Source: JASHSH01 sp036490215 (GTDB lineage: Bacteria > Pseudomonadota > Alphaproteobacteria > Rhodospirillales > Magnetospirillaceae). Taken from it: 35,040 nucleotides of DNA. The notes below the pieces were generated by a model, which was given only the letters and a program-made list of their open reading frames with translations, made no database searches and was not told where the DNA came from. Position 1 is the stretch's first letter. Every line of letters starts with the position of its first letter. Where the stretch lies: NCBI GenBank assembly GCA_036490215.1, contig DASXEH010000059.1:1-35040 (forward strand), given 5' to 3'. Shown here one piece after another: positions 25,313 to 32,917 of the stretch. The position numbers and the translations under genes were made by a program.

Positions 25313-25740
25313 GTGCCCTCCGAACGGCCAGCGTTGGTCGCGGCTTCGTGGGCTCGATAGGTGTCGGGGTTCCAAATCTGGAACGAACGGCCCCGGCCGA
25401 CGAACTGAACCGCCTCGCCAATCCCGGCATGGGCCATTAAATCCTCGGGCAGACCAACACGGCCTTCCGCATCCCATTCGACCTGGCGCATCTTCTCGAA
25501 GATCCGGCTGAGATCGGGGCCAGACTTCTTGGTCATGAAGTCCTGAGGCGAATAGGAGTCGCCGGCGATCGTTTCCATGAGGTCAGGGCCGAAACCCTCC
25601 AGCGCCTTCAAAATGAACGACGGGAAAATGGAAATTTGCCGCTCGCCGGCCTTGGACAAGACAGCACGAAAGGGCGCGGGGACGGAAACCCGCCCCTTCT
25701 TGTCGATTTTATTGATGTGGGTCCCGCTGAAGACCAACAT
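25309..25740 (-). CDS. mraZ: MraZ, transcriptional regulator of the dcw cluster
   Basis: DNA-binding protein of the AbrB/SpoVT fold that in studied bacteria represses its own operon. The 143-aa protein has the two characteristic repeats: DKKGRVSVPAPFRAVL near residue 13 and DAEGRVGLPEDLMAHAGIG near residue 85. It is the first gene of the dcw run. The five TGGG repeats about 70-110 bp upstream of its ATG are the expected binding sites. Confidence 0.96.
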   Translation of the reverse strand: MLVFSGTHINKIDKKGRVSVPAPFRAVLSKAGERQISIFPSFILKALEGFGPDLMETIAGDSYSPQDFMTKKSGPDLSRIFEKMRQVEWDAEGRVGLPEDLMAHAGIGEAVQFVGRGRSFQIWNPDTYRAHEAATNAGRSEGT

Positions 25741-25807
25741 CGCGCCAGCCTACTTTCCCCTGTTTCTACCAGCGCCCCATGTAATTAAGGACAGCCGTAC
25801 CCGCGGC

Positions 25808-25851
25808 TGGGCCTTCATGGGACATAATGGGATATCATGGGATGATATGGG
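25808..25851. promoter_or_regulatory. MraZ-box array: five TGGG repeats at 10-bp spacing
   Basis: TGGG occurs on the plus strand at 25808, 25818, 25828, 25838 and 25848, exactly one helical turn apart; the three central copies are TGGGA. In E. coli, MraZ is known to bind TGGG-type direct repeats with 10-bp periodicity upstream of mraZ. Here there are five in phase, reading on the strand opposite to mraZ. The array overlaps the best promoter candidate, fitting repression. Confidence 0.85.
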
Positions 25852-25858
25852 CCGTCAA
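25829..25858 (-). promoter_or_regulatory. Tentative mraZ/dcw promoter overlapping the MraZ boxes
   Basis: On the minus strand, TTGACG (25853-25858) is a good -35 box. The -10 box is poor: TATCCC at 25829-25834 with an 18-bp spacer or GATATC at 25831-25836 with 16 bp. A 5' leader of roughly 80 nt before mraZ would follow. Weak match, but position within the MraZ boxes supports it. Confidence 0.35.
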
Positions 25859-25895
25859 CGGATTGTCCCAGTAATACAAAGCGCAAGAGAACGTC

Positions 25896-25918
25896 TTTGC
25901 TATGGTTCTCCTAGCAAA
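25896..25918. repeat. Inverted repeat upstream of the dcw promoter
   Basis: TTTGCTA and TAGCAAA are perfect 7-bp arms around a 9-bp centre (25903-25911). It lies about 40 bp upstream of the candidate dcw -35 box. It could be a dimeric regulator site; no family is recognised. Confidence 0.4.
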
Positions 25919-26071
25919 ACGCAAAACTAGGCCTGGGGCAAAGATGTGGCTGAAGCCTACAATTACCTGAATCTGTATCTACGCTTGATGAATATTGTTC
26001 TTGTTTTGTTCTTTATGCGTGAGTTCTTGGGACGGCTTGGGCGGTTAGGGGGCAGAGTTTAAGCCCAACAT
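25919..26071. other. Noncoding spacer between the dcw control region and rnpB
   Basis: This stretch is richer in A and T than the genes, with a T-rich part at about 25986-26016. I see no convincing ORF, hairpin terminator or binding site. It must contain the downstream end of the rnpB transcription unit, but no U-tract terminator is visible. Confidence 0.5.
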
Positions 26072-26466
<395 letters not shown>

Positions 26467-26470
26467 GCGC

Positions 26471-26500
26471 ACTATATAGAGTGACGCAGACAGATGCCAA
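26471..26500 (-). promoter_or_regulatory. rnpB promoter
   Basis: On the minus strand, TTGGCA (26495-26500) is followed by TATATA (26473-26478, 16-bp spacer) or TATAGT (26471-26476, 18-bp spacer). The predicted start, about 5-9 bp downstream, coincides with the 5' strand of the P1 helix of RNase P RNA. This is one of the strongest promoter matches in the window. Confidence 0.65.
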
Positions 26501-26528
26501 GCTTGGGCGGACCATGTAAAAAGGCGGC

Positions 26529-27104
26529 ATGAACCCGACCATCGAGCGCACCCTGGGGCGCTGGCTCAAAAACGTCCGCGCGGGCGACCGGCATCTGGCC
26601 TGGAACGATCCGCGCTTCACCGCCGCACCCGACACGATTCTACTGACCAGTTCAGCTTTCGACGAAAGCGAGATCATTCCACAGCGCCATGCCGGCGAAG
26701 GCGTGGGCGAGAACATCTCGCCGCCTTTGTCATGGTCGGTGCTGCCCTTCGGCACGGTCGAACTTGTGCTGATCATGCAGGACCCTGATGCGCCAATGCG
26801 TCGTCCGGTGGTCCATCTTCTGGTGACGGGCATCGCGCCGGAACGTGGCAGTGTGCCCGAGGGTTATCTAACGCCCGAGACCAGCCGCGATCTACGTTTC
26901 GGCCGCGGACTCTTCGGCCGGCTCGGCTATGCCGGCCCGCGTCCGGTGCGAGCCCATGGCCGGCATCGGTACATTTTCCAGATCTTCGCATTGTCGCGCC
27001 GACTGGATTTCAAAGTGACGCCAGACTATGCGGCTGTGACGAAAGCGATGACCGGTGCGGTGCTGGCGCGCGGCCGATTGATCGGTGCCTACGAACGGAA
27101 GTAG
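26529..27104 (+). CDS. PEBP-family protein (YbhB/YbcL, Raf kinase inhibitor-like)
   Basis: Member of the phosphatidylethanolamine-binding-protein fold, 191 aa. The family signature is present: DPDAPMRRPVVHLLVTGIAP, the Asp/His ligand pocket around residues 85-95. Also typical are GENISPPLSW and HRYIFQIFALSRRLDF. There is no signal peptide, so it is probably cytoplasmic. AAGGCGGC precedes ATG 26529. It is divergent from rnpB and ends 3 bp from the convergent amidase gene. The cellular role of bacterial members is unclear. Confidence 0.9.
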   Translation: MNPTIERTLGRWLKNVRAGDRHLAWNDPRFTAAPDTILLTSSAFDESEIIPQRHAGEGVGENISPPLSWSVLPFGTVELVLIMQDPDAPMRRPVVHLLVTGIAPERGSVPEGYLTPETSRDLRFGRGLFGRLGYAGPRPVRAHGRHRYIFQIFALSRRLDFKVTPDYAAVTKAMTGAVLARGRLIGAYERK

Positions 27105-27107
27105 CGC

Positions 27108-27788
27108 TTACGGCGCGTTGCCGACAAGGGCGAGCAGAGCCATCAGCCGCGCCACGGTTTCTTCATCGGCCACGCCATCGATGTTGCTAGGCCGGAAGTG
27201 GCGTTGGAATGCGACCAGCGCCGGTTTAGGACCCTCCGTACCGATCGCGTAACCCCAACGCGCCAACTCAGCGTCGACATCCACGTGCGCCATTGTGCGG
27301 ATTGATTGCGGCCAGAGGCCGATGCCACGCGCCGCAAGCCACGCCCAGTCGAACAGTTCGCCCGGATCTTCCTTGCGCGCCGGTGCCAGATCGGCATGAG
27401 CGATCACGTTGCGTGGCGGGATCGGATGACGGGCGAGAATCGCCGGGGCCAACGCGGCCAGCGCTTCCATCTGCGCCATGGGAAAGGCGCGATAGCCGAA
27501 TTCGTGTCCCGGGTTCACCAACTCGATGCCGATCGAGCGCGAATTGATGTCGGGGTACCCGCGCCACGATCCGGCACCGGCGTGCCAAGCGCGCCGCGCT
27601 TCATCGACCAATGCGAAGACTGTGCCGTCTTCCTCGATCATATAGTGGGCGGAAACCTGCGCCTTCGGATCGCACATGCGTTCCAGCGCGCTCTTGCCGT
27701 CGGGCATGCCGGTATAGTGCAACACCAGCATATCGATCGGCACACCGTCGGGACGCGGCCCATGATTGGGCGAGGCAACGTGCTTCAC
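27108..27788 (-). CDS. N-acetylmuramoyl-L-alanine amidase (AmpD/AmiD type) with C-terminal peptidoglycan-binding domain
   Basis: Zinc amidase that cuts the MurNAc-L-Ala bond in muropeptides or anhydro-muropeptides. From GTG 27788 the product is 226 aa. Predicted zinc ligands are H24 (MLVLHYTGM), H131 (IAHADLAPARKEDPG) and D141, with catalytic E89 (SIGIELVNPG). Residues about 170-222 resemble a PG_binding_1 domain (PALVAFQRHFRPSNIDGVAD). No signal peptide or lipobox is visible, so a cytoplasmic recycling role as in AmpD is possible even though the two-domain layout recalls AmiD. Its start overlaps the rnhB stop as GTGA. Confidence 0.9.
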   Translation of the reverse strand: MKHVASPNHGPRPDGVPIDMLVLHYTGMPDGKSALERMCDPKAQVSAHYMIEEDGTVFALVDEARRAWHAGAGSWRGYPDINSRSIGIELVNPGHEFGYRAFPMAQMEALAALAPAILARHPIPPRNVIAHADLAPARKEDPGELFDWAWLAARGIGLWPQSIRTMAHVDVDAELARWGYAIGTEGPKPALVAFQRHFRPSNIDGVADEETVARLMALLALVGNAP

Positions 27789-28453
27789 GCCTCGGCATCC
27801 GGCTGCGATGCGGGATTGTCCATCATGTCGAGCAACGTGACTTGCGCTGTCACGACATTTGCCAGAATGGCGTCGACCGGCGCGAAGCCACGGCGGTGGT
27901 GCGGCGTCACGCCCAGTTGCGCCATTGCTGAACAGTGCTCGGCCGTGCCATAGCCGGCATTGCGCTCCCAGCCATAACCGGGATGGAGATCGGCCAGCAG
28001 AGTCATCTCGCGATCGCGCGTGACTTTCGCGATGATCGAGGCCGCCGCGATCGACAGACTCAGCCCGTCGCCACCGATCACGCATTGAACCGGGCAGGGC
28101 AGAAGCGGCGGACGATTGCCGTCCACCAATGCGAGGATGGCGTCGGTCTCCAAGGCGCGGTAGGCGCGGCCCATGGCCAGCAGTGTGGCTCCCAGGATGT
28201 TGTGTCGTGCGATCTCATCGACATCGGCACGGCCGACGCCGATAGTCGCATGTTCGCGAATCACGTCGAACAATTCCTCGCGCTTTTCGCGCGGCAGCTT
28301 TTTCGAATCGTCGGCTTGGCGCATTGCGCGCGGAATTCTCGCGGGGAGAATGACGGCGGCGGCGACGACGGGTCCTGCCAAAGGGCCGCGCCCCGCTTCA
28401 TCGATGCCGCACACAATGCCGCCGGCGGCGCGCTCGAACTTCAGATGGGGCAT
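27785..28453 (-). CDS. rnhB: Ribonuclease HII
   Basis: Endonuclease that cuts RNA in RNA-DNA hybrids and at single ribonucleotides in DNA. The 222-aa protein has the active-site motif VCGIDEAGRGPLAGPV (D18, E19), QADDSKKLPREKREEL and IAAASIIAKVTRDREM, with another acidic residue in LALVDGNRPP. It begins 15 bp after the clc stop and overlaps the amidase gene by 4 bp. Confidence 0.97.
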   Translation of the reverse strand: MPHLKFERAAGGIVCGIDEAGRGPLAGPVVAAAVILPARIPRAMRQADDSKKLPREKREELFDVIREHATIGVGRADVDEIARHNILGATLLAMGRAYRALETDAILALVDGNRPPLLPCPVQCVIGGDGLSLSIAAASIIAKVTRDREMTLLADLHPGYGWERNAGYGTAEHCSAMAQLGVTPHHRRGFAPVDAILANVVTAQVTLLDMMDNPASQPDAEA

Positions 28454-28468
28454 CGGTATCGCCGCATC

Positions 28469-30337
28469 TTACTTCACCGTCGGTCCGACGCTGAATAGGT
28501 CGCGCACGCCAAGGTCGGCGCTGCGCCGCCGCTCCAACTCTTCGGCGTAGCGGCGCAAGGCGAAGGCTTCCGTCAGATAGCCGATCATCTTGCGGTCTTC
28601 GCCGCTAGTAAGGACCGGCAGAATTTCTTCTTCGGCCTCGACGAAGCGTGCCAAGGCGCGGCGCACATCCTGGTCGGGCAAGAGGAAAAGGCCGCGCGCA
28701 CCGGCGAGATCGTCCGCAACCAATCCTGCCGCGGCGTCGTCGAGATCGGGATCGTGAATCGTCGAGACGTCGATCATGCCCTTGTAACGGCCATCGCTGT
28801 CGATCGCGAAAACGCGCGTCAACGCGCCGATTGGTACCGCCGAGCGCAATTGCTGCAGCGGCTGATCGAAGGCCACGGTTGTTGCATCGGTGTGCATCAT
28901 GCGCGCGACGGTGAGGTCCGAGACCCAGCCCACATCATGCGCACCGCGAATGCCGACGCCGCGCTGGTGGAAGCGCCAAGTCGAGAACGAGTAACCGAAC
29001 GTGTGACGCACCAGTGTGAAGGCGACGACAACGCCGGCCAACACACCGAGCGCCATATCGAGGTCGTTGGTTACTTCCAGGACGAGCAACACCATAGTCA
29101 CCGGCGCGCCGACTACGGCTGCCGCCAGTGCACCCATGCCGACCAACATGAATACGGAGCGCTGATCGGCTACGAAAGGCAGGAACAGCATCAGGGTCTG
29201 CGCGAACACGGCGCCGAACAGCGTGCCGATAAACAGCGAGTTGCTGAACAAGCCGCCGCGATAGCCCGAGCCGATCGAGACGATCGAGCCCACGAGTTTC
29301 GCGACCAGCAGCAGAATCAGCAGCGGCAGCGGAATGATCGTATCGAAATTGAATTGAATTGCGCCCTGGCCATTGCCCAGCACCTGCGGCACCGCCAAGG
29401 CCATCACGCCGAGCGCGACGCCGCCCAAAGCCGGACGCAGCCAATATGGCGTCGGCAGGCTACGCATGCGCGTTTCGAACCAGGTGACCGAGCGCATCGC
29501 CCCGATGCCGACCAGTCCCGCCAGCAAGCCGAGCAGGCCGAACAGCGGATAGTCCCACTGCAGAACCGGCACGGTGACGGCATGGATCAGATAGATCGGC
29601 GCTTCGCCCAGGATGAAGCGCACGACCAGCGTTCCGGCCAGTGCCGCTGTGCCGACCTGCGCCAATGCGGCGACGCTGTAGTTGCCGAGGACGAGTTCGT
29701 AGGCATAGAAGGCACCGGCCAGTGGCGCGTTGAACGCGGCGGCAATCGCGGCGGCCGTCCCGGCGGCGACGAAGACACGCAAATCGGCGCGGCGCAGACG
29801 CAGCCATTGCCCGAACACCGACCAGATACCGGCGCCCATCTGTGCATAGGCGGCTTCCATGCCGACAGAGGCACCCGCCCCGTTGGAGGCGATGGTGGCA
29901 ATGGCGACGCGCAAACTGTCGACGAGGGACATTTTGCCGCCATAGATCGCATTGGCTTCGACCGGGTCGATGATATCGCCGGGCCGCACCCGCCGCACGG
30001 CCAATGCCAACCCACCGACGAACAGCCCGCCGATCGCAGGAACCGCGAGCAACCGCCACGGTGCGATCCCGCCGCCGCCCGATTCGAGAAGCGGACCGAG
30101 TTGGCCGCCAAAGCCAAGCTGATGAAGGGCCGAGACGCAGGTATGCATCGCGACGACGGCCAGGCCGATGAAGGCGCCGAGCGGCGCACAGAGAACGATC
30201 AGCCAGACTTCACTGTTGCGCAGATTGCGCCGGCTCGCCGAGTAAGACAGCCGCCGCCATGCGCGCGCCATCGGCGACGTCGCCTTGGTGGCGAAGCTGC
30301 GGCGTGGGGTGGGAGACTGCGGCGGGATTTCGTTCAT
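28469..30337 (-). CDS. ClC-family chloride channel/antiporter with C-terminal CBS pair
   Basis: Inner-membrane anion transport protein, 622 aa: a basic cytoplasmic start, a membrane domain at about 44-450 and two CBS motifs at about 475-600 that usually bind nucleotides. The gating-glutamate motif is kept as VGMEAAYAQMG (E161). The filter is divergent: GDIIDP at 120-125 replaces GSGIP, and GGLFSNS at 361-367 replaces GxFAP. In FNAPLAGAFYAYEL the position matching the internal proton glutamate of E. coli ClC (E203) appears to be Leu215. ATG 30337 lies 51 bp after moaB. Anion and coupling cannot be stated. Confidence 0.9.
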   Translation of the reverse strand: MNEIPPQSPTPRRSFATKATSPMARAWRRLSYSASRRNLRNSEVWLIVLCAPLGAFIGLAVVAMHTCVSALHQLGFGGQLGPLLESGGGGIAPWRLLAVPAIGGLFVGGLALAVRRVRPGDIIDPVEANAIYGGKMSLVDSLRVAIATIASNGAGASVGMEAAYAQMGAGIWSVFGQWLRLRRADLRVFVAAGTAAAIAAAFNAPLAGAFYAYELVLGNYSVAALAQVGTAALAGTLVVRFILGEAPIYLIHAVTVPVLQWDYPLFGLLGLLAGLVGIGAMRSVTWFETRMRSLPTPYWLRPALGGVALGVMALAVPQVLGNGQGAIQFNFDTIIPLPLLILLLVAKLVGSIVSIGSGYRGGLFSNSLFIGTLFGAVFAQTLMLFLPFVADQRSVFMLVGMGALAAAVVGAPVTMVLLVLEVTNDLDMALGVLAGVVVAFTLVRHTFGYSFSTWRFHQRGVGIRGAHDVGWVSDLTVARMMHTDATTVAFDQPLQQLRSAVPIGALTRVFAIDSDGRYKGMIDVSTIHDPDLDDAAAGLVADDLAGARGLFLLPDQDVRRALARFVEAEEEILPVLTSGEDRKMIGYLTEAFALRRYAEELERRRSADLGVRDLFSVGPTVK

Positions 30338-30388
30338 CGGGGCAAAGGACCAGCGACCATGATGACCTGTAGCGGGCCGCGAGTCGCG

Positions 30389-30952
30389 TTACGCTCCGGT
30401 TGCGGCTTGGACCGGAGCTTTCTCATGTTCCATCAATCTGGGCATCAGCTCGACGAGATTGCAGGGGCGCAGGCGATTGTCGAGCTGCCAGCGCAGAATA
30501 TCATCCCAGGCATCGCGGCAAGCTGATGGCGATCCGGGAAGCGCGAAGAGGTACGTGCCTCTTGTCACACCGGCGGTCGCGCGGCTCTGCATCGTCGAGG
30601 TGCCGATCTTGGCATAGGAAAGCTGGCGGAACAGCTCGCCGAAGCCGGGGATTTCCTTGTCATAGACCGATTGAAAGGCTTCAGGCGTCACGTCGCGTCC
30701 GGTGACCCCGGTGCCGCCTGTGGCCAGCACCACATCGAGCTTCGGATCGTCGATCCAGCGGGTGAGCGCAGCGATGATACGGCCTTGGTCGTCGGGCACG
30801 ATGCTGCGCGCGGCCACGGTATGGCCGGCAGCGGTCACGCGTTCAGCGAGAGTATCTCCGGATTTATCGGTCTCGGGGGTTCGGCTGTCGGAGACCGTCA
30901 GAATGGCGATATTGACGGAAAGAAAAGGCCTGCTCTCGTCAATCCTTGACAT
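30389..30952 (-). CDS. moaB: Molybdenum cofactor biosynthesis protein MoaB (MoaB/Mog family)
   Basis: Member of the family that adenylates molybdopterin, or a closely related form, in molybdenum-cofactor synthesis. The 187-aa protein has NIAILTVSDSRTPETDKSGD, the signature LATGGTGVTGRDVTPEAF and the end motif LFALPGSPSACRDAW. ATG 30952 overlaps the slt stop by 14 bp. No other molybdenum-cofactor gene is in the window, so its place among wall enzymes and rnhB is a chance or packing effect as far as I can see. Confidence 0.93.
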   Translation of the reverse strand: MSRIDESRPFLSVNIAILTVSDSRTPETDKSGDTLAERVTAAGHTVAARSIVPDDQGRIIAALTRWIDDPKLDVVLATGGTGVTGRDVTPEAFQSVYDKEIPGFGELFRQLSYAKIGTSTMQSRATAGVTRGTYLFALPGSPSACRDAWDDILRWQLDNRLRPCNLVELMPRLMEHEKAPVQAATGA

Positions 30953-32768
30953 ACTTCACCGATGGGACGCCGGAACCGGTCCCATCATATAACGGCCACC
31001 CGCCTGCGGCGAGGGCGTCGAGCGACGGCGAAGTGCGGCCGAGACGGCTGCGATAAGCCCAGAAATTGGTCAGCACGCGCTGGACGAAGACACGGGTTTC
31101 GTCGGTCGGGATGCTTTCCATGAACAGCAGCGCGTCATTCTCATGGTGGATCGTCTGCATCCACCGCGCGGCGCAGGTCGGGCCCGAGTTATAGGCTGCC
31201 GCCACCAGCATCAGATTGCCGCGGATCCCGTCGTCGGTGATCAGCTGGCGCAGGAAGTGCTGGCCCACCTGCAGGCTGACATCCGGATCGGTCAGCGGGC
31301 CATTGGCGCCCAAGGCCCGAGCGGTCGCCGGCATCAGCTGCATCAGACCGATAGCGCCGGCCGGGCTGTGAGCGTGCGGGTTGAAGCCCGATTCCTGGCG
31401 GGCAAAGGCCAGAACCAGGGCACGGTCGACGGTCCAGCCGCCCTTCGGCTGCCAAGCCGGCAGGGGGTAGAATGCCGCGTCATGGCGGCGTCCGTCGTTC
31501 GACGAAACCGCGCGGCCCAGCGTCACGGTCAAGGACGGCATGTCCGCGGCACGGGCGAAAGCCAGGAGCGACTGGGCGAGGCCGGGGCTGGCGCCGCCGG
31601 CGATGCCGATCATTTCGTCTTCGGCCAGCGACCGTTCGCCAAGCTGCAGCAAAGCCATGGCGCGCACAGCACCCGGAATCCGCAGCAGCGCGTCGGAATC
31701 GAGATCGGTGAACGGCCGGTCATCCCAGGAGAACTGGATATCGAGGCCGAGAGCGCGGCGCGCCAGCAGACCATAGAAGGTGCGCGGATACAGCGCCGCC
31801 TGTTGCAGCCAGTGGTTCACGACTTCGGGGCGCTTGGCGGCCAGATTGGCACGCGCGGCCCAGAAGGCGCCGGCCGAGCTCAGCCAGTTGGAAATACCCT
31901 GGGCATTGGCCACGGCTTCGAAATGGTGGGCGGCGTCGGCGCGCTGGTCCTGGCGCCACAATGCCAGACCGGCAACCCAGTCGGCCTCGGGCAATACATC
32001 GCCTGAGCGCTCAGCAGCCTGTTCGGCCCAATAGGTCGCGTCGCCGTCGCGGCCCTGATCGAAGAGTGCGATCGCCAGGACCGTCTTCAATTCATCCGTA
32101 TCGGACGGTGCAAGCAACCGAACCGACTCTGGCGCGTTAAGAAGGTCGACTGCGGAGTCGTACTTGCCGTTGGCGACTTTGGTTCGGAAGCCATTCTTGA
32201 TCGACTGGATACGATTTTTCTCGGCCGGCGACCGCTGAGCGCGGCTGTCGATGGTGAAGTTGGTCCAGTCGGCGTCATCCGGATCGATCGCCGCGTCGGG
32301 CGCGTGCGATGACGTGGCCAAACCCGCGGGGTGGAATTTCTTGCCCAAGCGCTTTTTAGCCAGGGCATAGACGTCGGGCGTTTCCGGGAAGTCCTGGTAA
32401 CGGGTCAGCCAGGTCTTCAGCTCCTCCGCCTTCGGATGATAGCTATCCGATAGGTAGCGGCGGGCAAGGATATGCCCCACTAGAATTTGATTGTGGAGAT
32501 GCGCGATCTCGCGGTCGGACGCAGCCCATTGGCCGTGTGCGTCGAGGTCCAGCGCCTTTTGGTAGGCCGAAACGTCGCTCGCCGAGAGAACGGTGGGGAC
32601 CGGTATCTCGCGGCCAGCACGGCCCAGTGCCGCGCCGTCCGTTAGCGCAGCCACCATATTATCGCCGTGTGACCGGTCTGCCTCGGTCGAGGCGGCCTGC
32701 GCGAACGCAGGCACAGCCGTCGCAAAAGCTATGGTCACGAGGGTGGGGAGAAGTCTGCTTTTCAGCAT
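30939..32768 (-). CDS. Soluble lytic murein transglycosylase
   Basis: Periplasmic enzyme (Slt70-like) that cuts the MurNAc-GlcNAc bond, making 1,6-anhydro products. The 609-aa protein has a signal peptide (cleavage likely after AFAQA, residue 25), a long helical region at about 60-440 with TPR-like repeats, and a C-terminal lysozyme-like domain with catalytic E459 in FARQESGFNPHAHSPAGAIG and the LMQLMPATARALG motif, then AAAYNSGP. AGGAG lies 7 nt before ATG 32768. It is first of the slt-moaB-clc-rnhB-amidase run. Confidence 0.95.
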   Translation of the reverse strand: MLKSRLLPTLVTIAFATAVPAFAQAASTEADRSHGDNMVAALTDGAALGRAGREIPVPTVLSASDVSAYQKALDLDAHGQWAASDREIAHLHNQILVGHILARRYLSDSYHPKAEELKTWLTRYQDFPETPDVYALAKKRLGKKFHPAGLATSSHAPDAAIDPDDADWTNFTIDSRAQRSPAEKNRIQSIKNGFRTKVANGKYDSAVDLLNAPESVRLLAPSDTDELKTVLAIALFDQGRDGDATYWAEQAAERSGDVLPEADWVAGLALWRQDQRADAAHHFEAVANAQGISNWLSSAGAFWAARANLAAKRPEVVNHWLQQAALYPRTFYGLLARRALGLDIQFSWDDRPFTDLDSDALLRIPGAVRAMALLQLGERSLAEDEMIGIAGGASPGLAQSLLAFARAADMPSLTVTLGRAVSSNDGRRHDAAFYPLPAWQPKGGWTVDRALVLAFARQESGFNPHAHSPAGAIGLMQLMPATARALGANGPLTDPDVSLQVGQHFLRQLITDDGIRGNLMLVAAAYNSGPTCAARWMQTIHHENDALLFMESIPTDETRVFVQRVLTNFWAYRSRLGRTSPSLDALAAGGWPLYDGTGSGVPSVKYVKD

Positions 32769-32822
32769 GGTCTCTCTCCTCTTGCGTGAGCGTGATCGAA
32801 ATTACCGATAGGCACCTTCGGA

Positions 32823-32852
32823 TTTATAAATGGATTCGCTGGAACCACGCAA
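32823..32852 (-). promoter_or_regulatory. Predicted promoter of slt and downstream genes
   Basis: On the minus strand, TTGCGT (32847-32852) and TATAAA (32823-32828) are 18 bp apart. The leader to the slt ATG would be about 50 nt. A perfect palindrome lies 8 bp upstream of the -35 box. Confidence 0.5.
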
Positions 32853-32860
32853 GAAACATC

Positions 32861-32871
32861 GTTGTCACAAC
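32861..32871. repeat. Palindrome GTTGTCACAAC upstream of the slt promoter
   Basis: GTTGT-C-ACAAC is symmetric about one central base. It sits between the stop of the uracil-DNA glycosylase gene and the slt -35 box, where an activator or repressor could bind. Short, so chance is possible. Confidence 0.35.
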
Positions 32872-32917
32872 CTGTGTTATCCCCAGGGCAATTGTAACGC
32901 TCTGTATTATCAAAGGG

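Noticed and set aside
25743..25851. Possible phage or plasmid iteron array, because of the direct repeats
   Set aside because: Five 10-bp-phased TGGG repeats directly upstream of mraZ are explained by MraZ binding; no replication gene is nearby.
28754..30526. 590-codon plus-strand frame opposite the ClC gene
   Set aside because: Antisense shadow rich in Arg, Gln and His with no motif; the ClC membrane protein with its conserved motifs is on the minus strand.
30389..30952. Considered cinA or moeA instead of moaB
   Set aside because: The protein is only 187 aa and covers just the single MoCF-binding domain, matching MoaB/Mog rather than the larger proteins.
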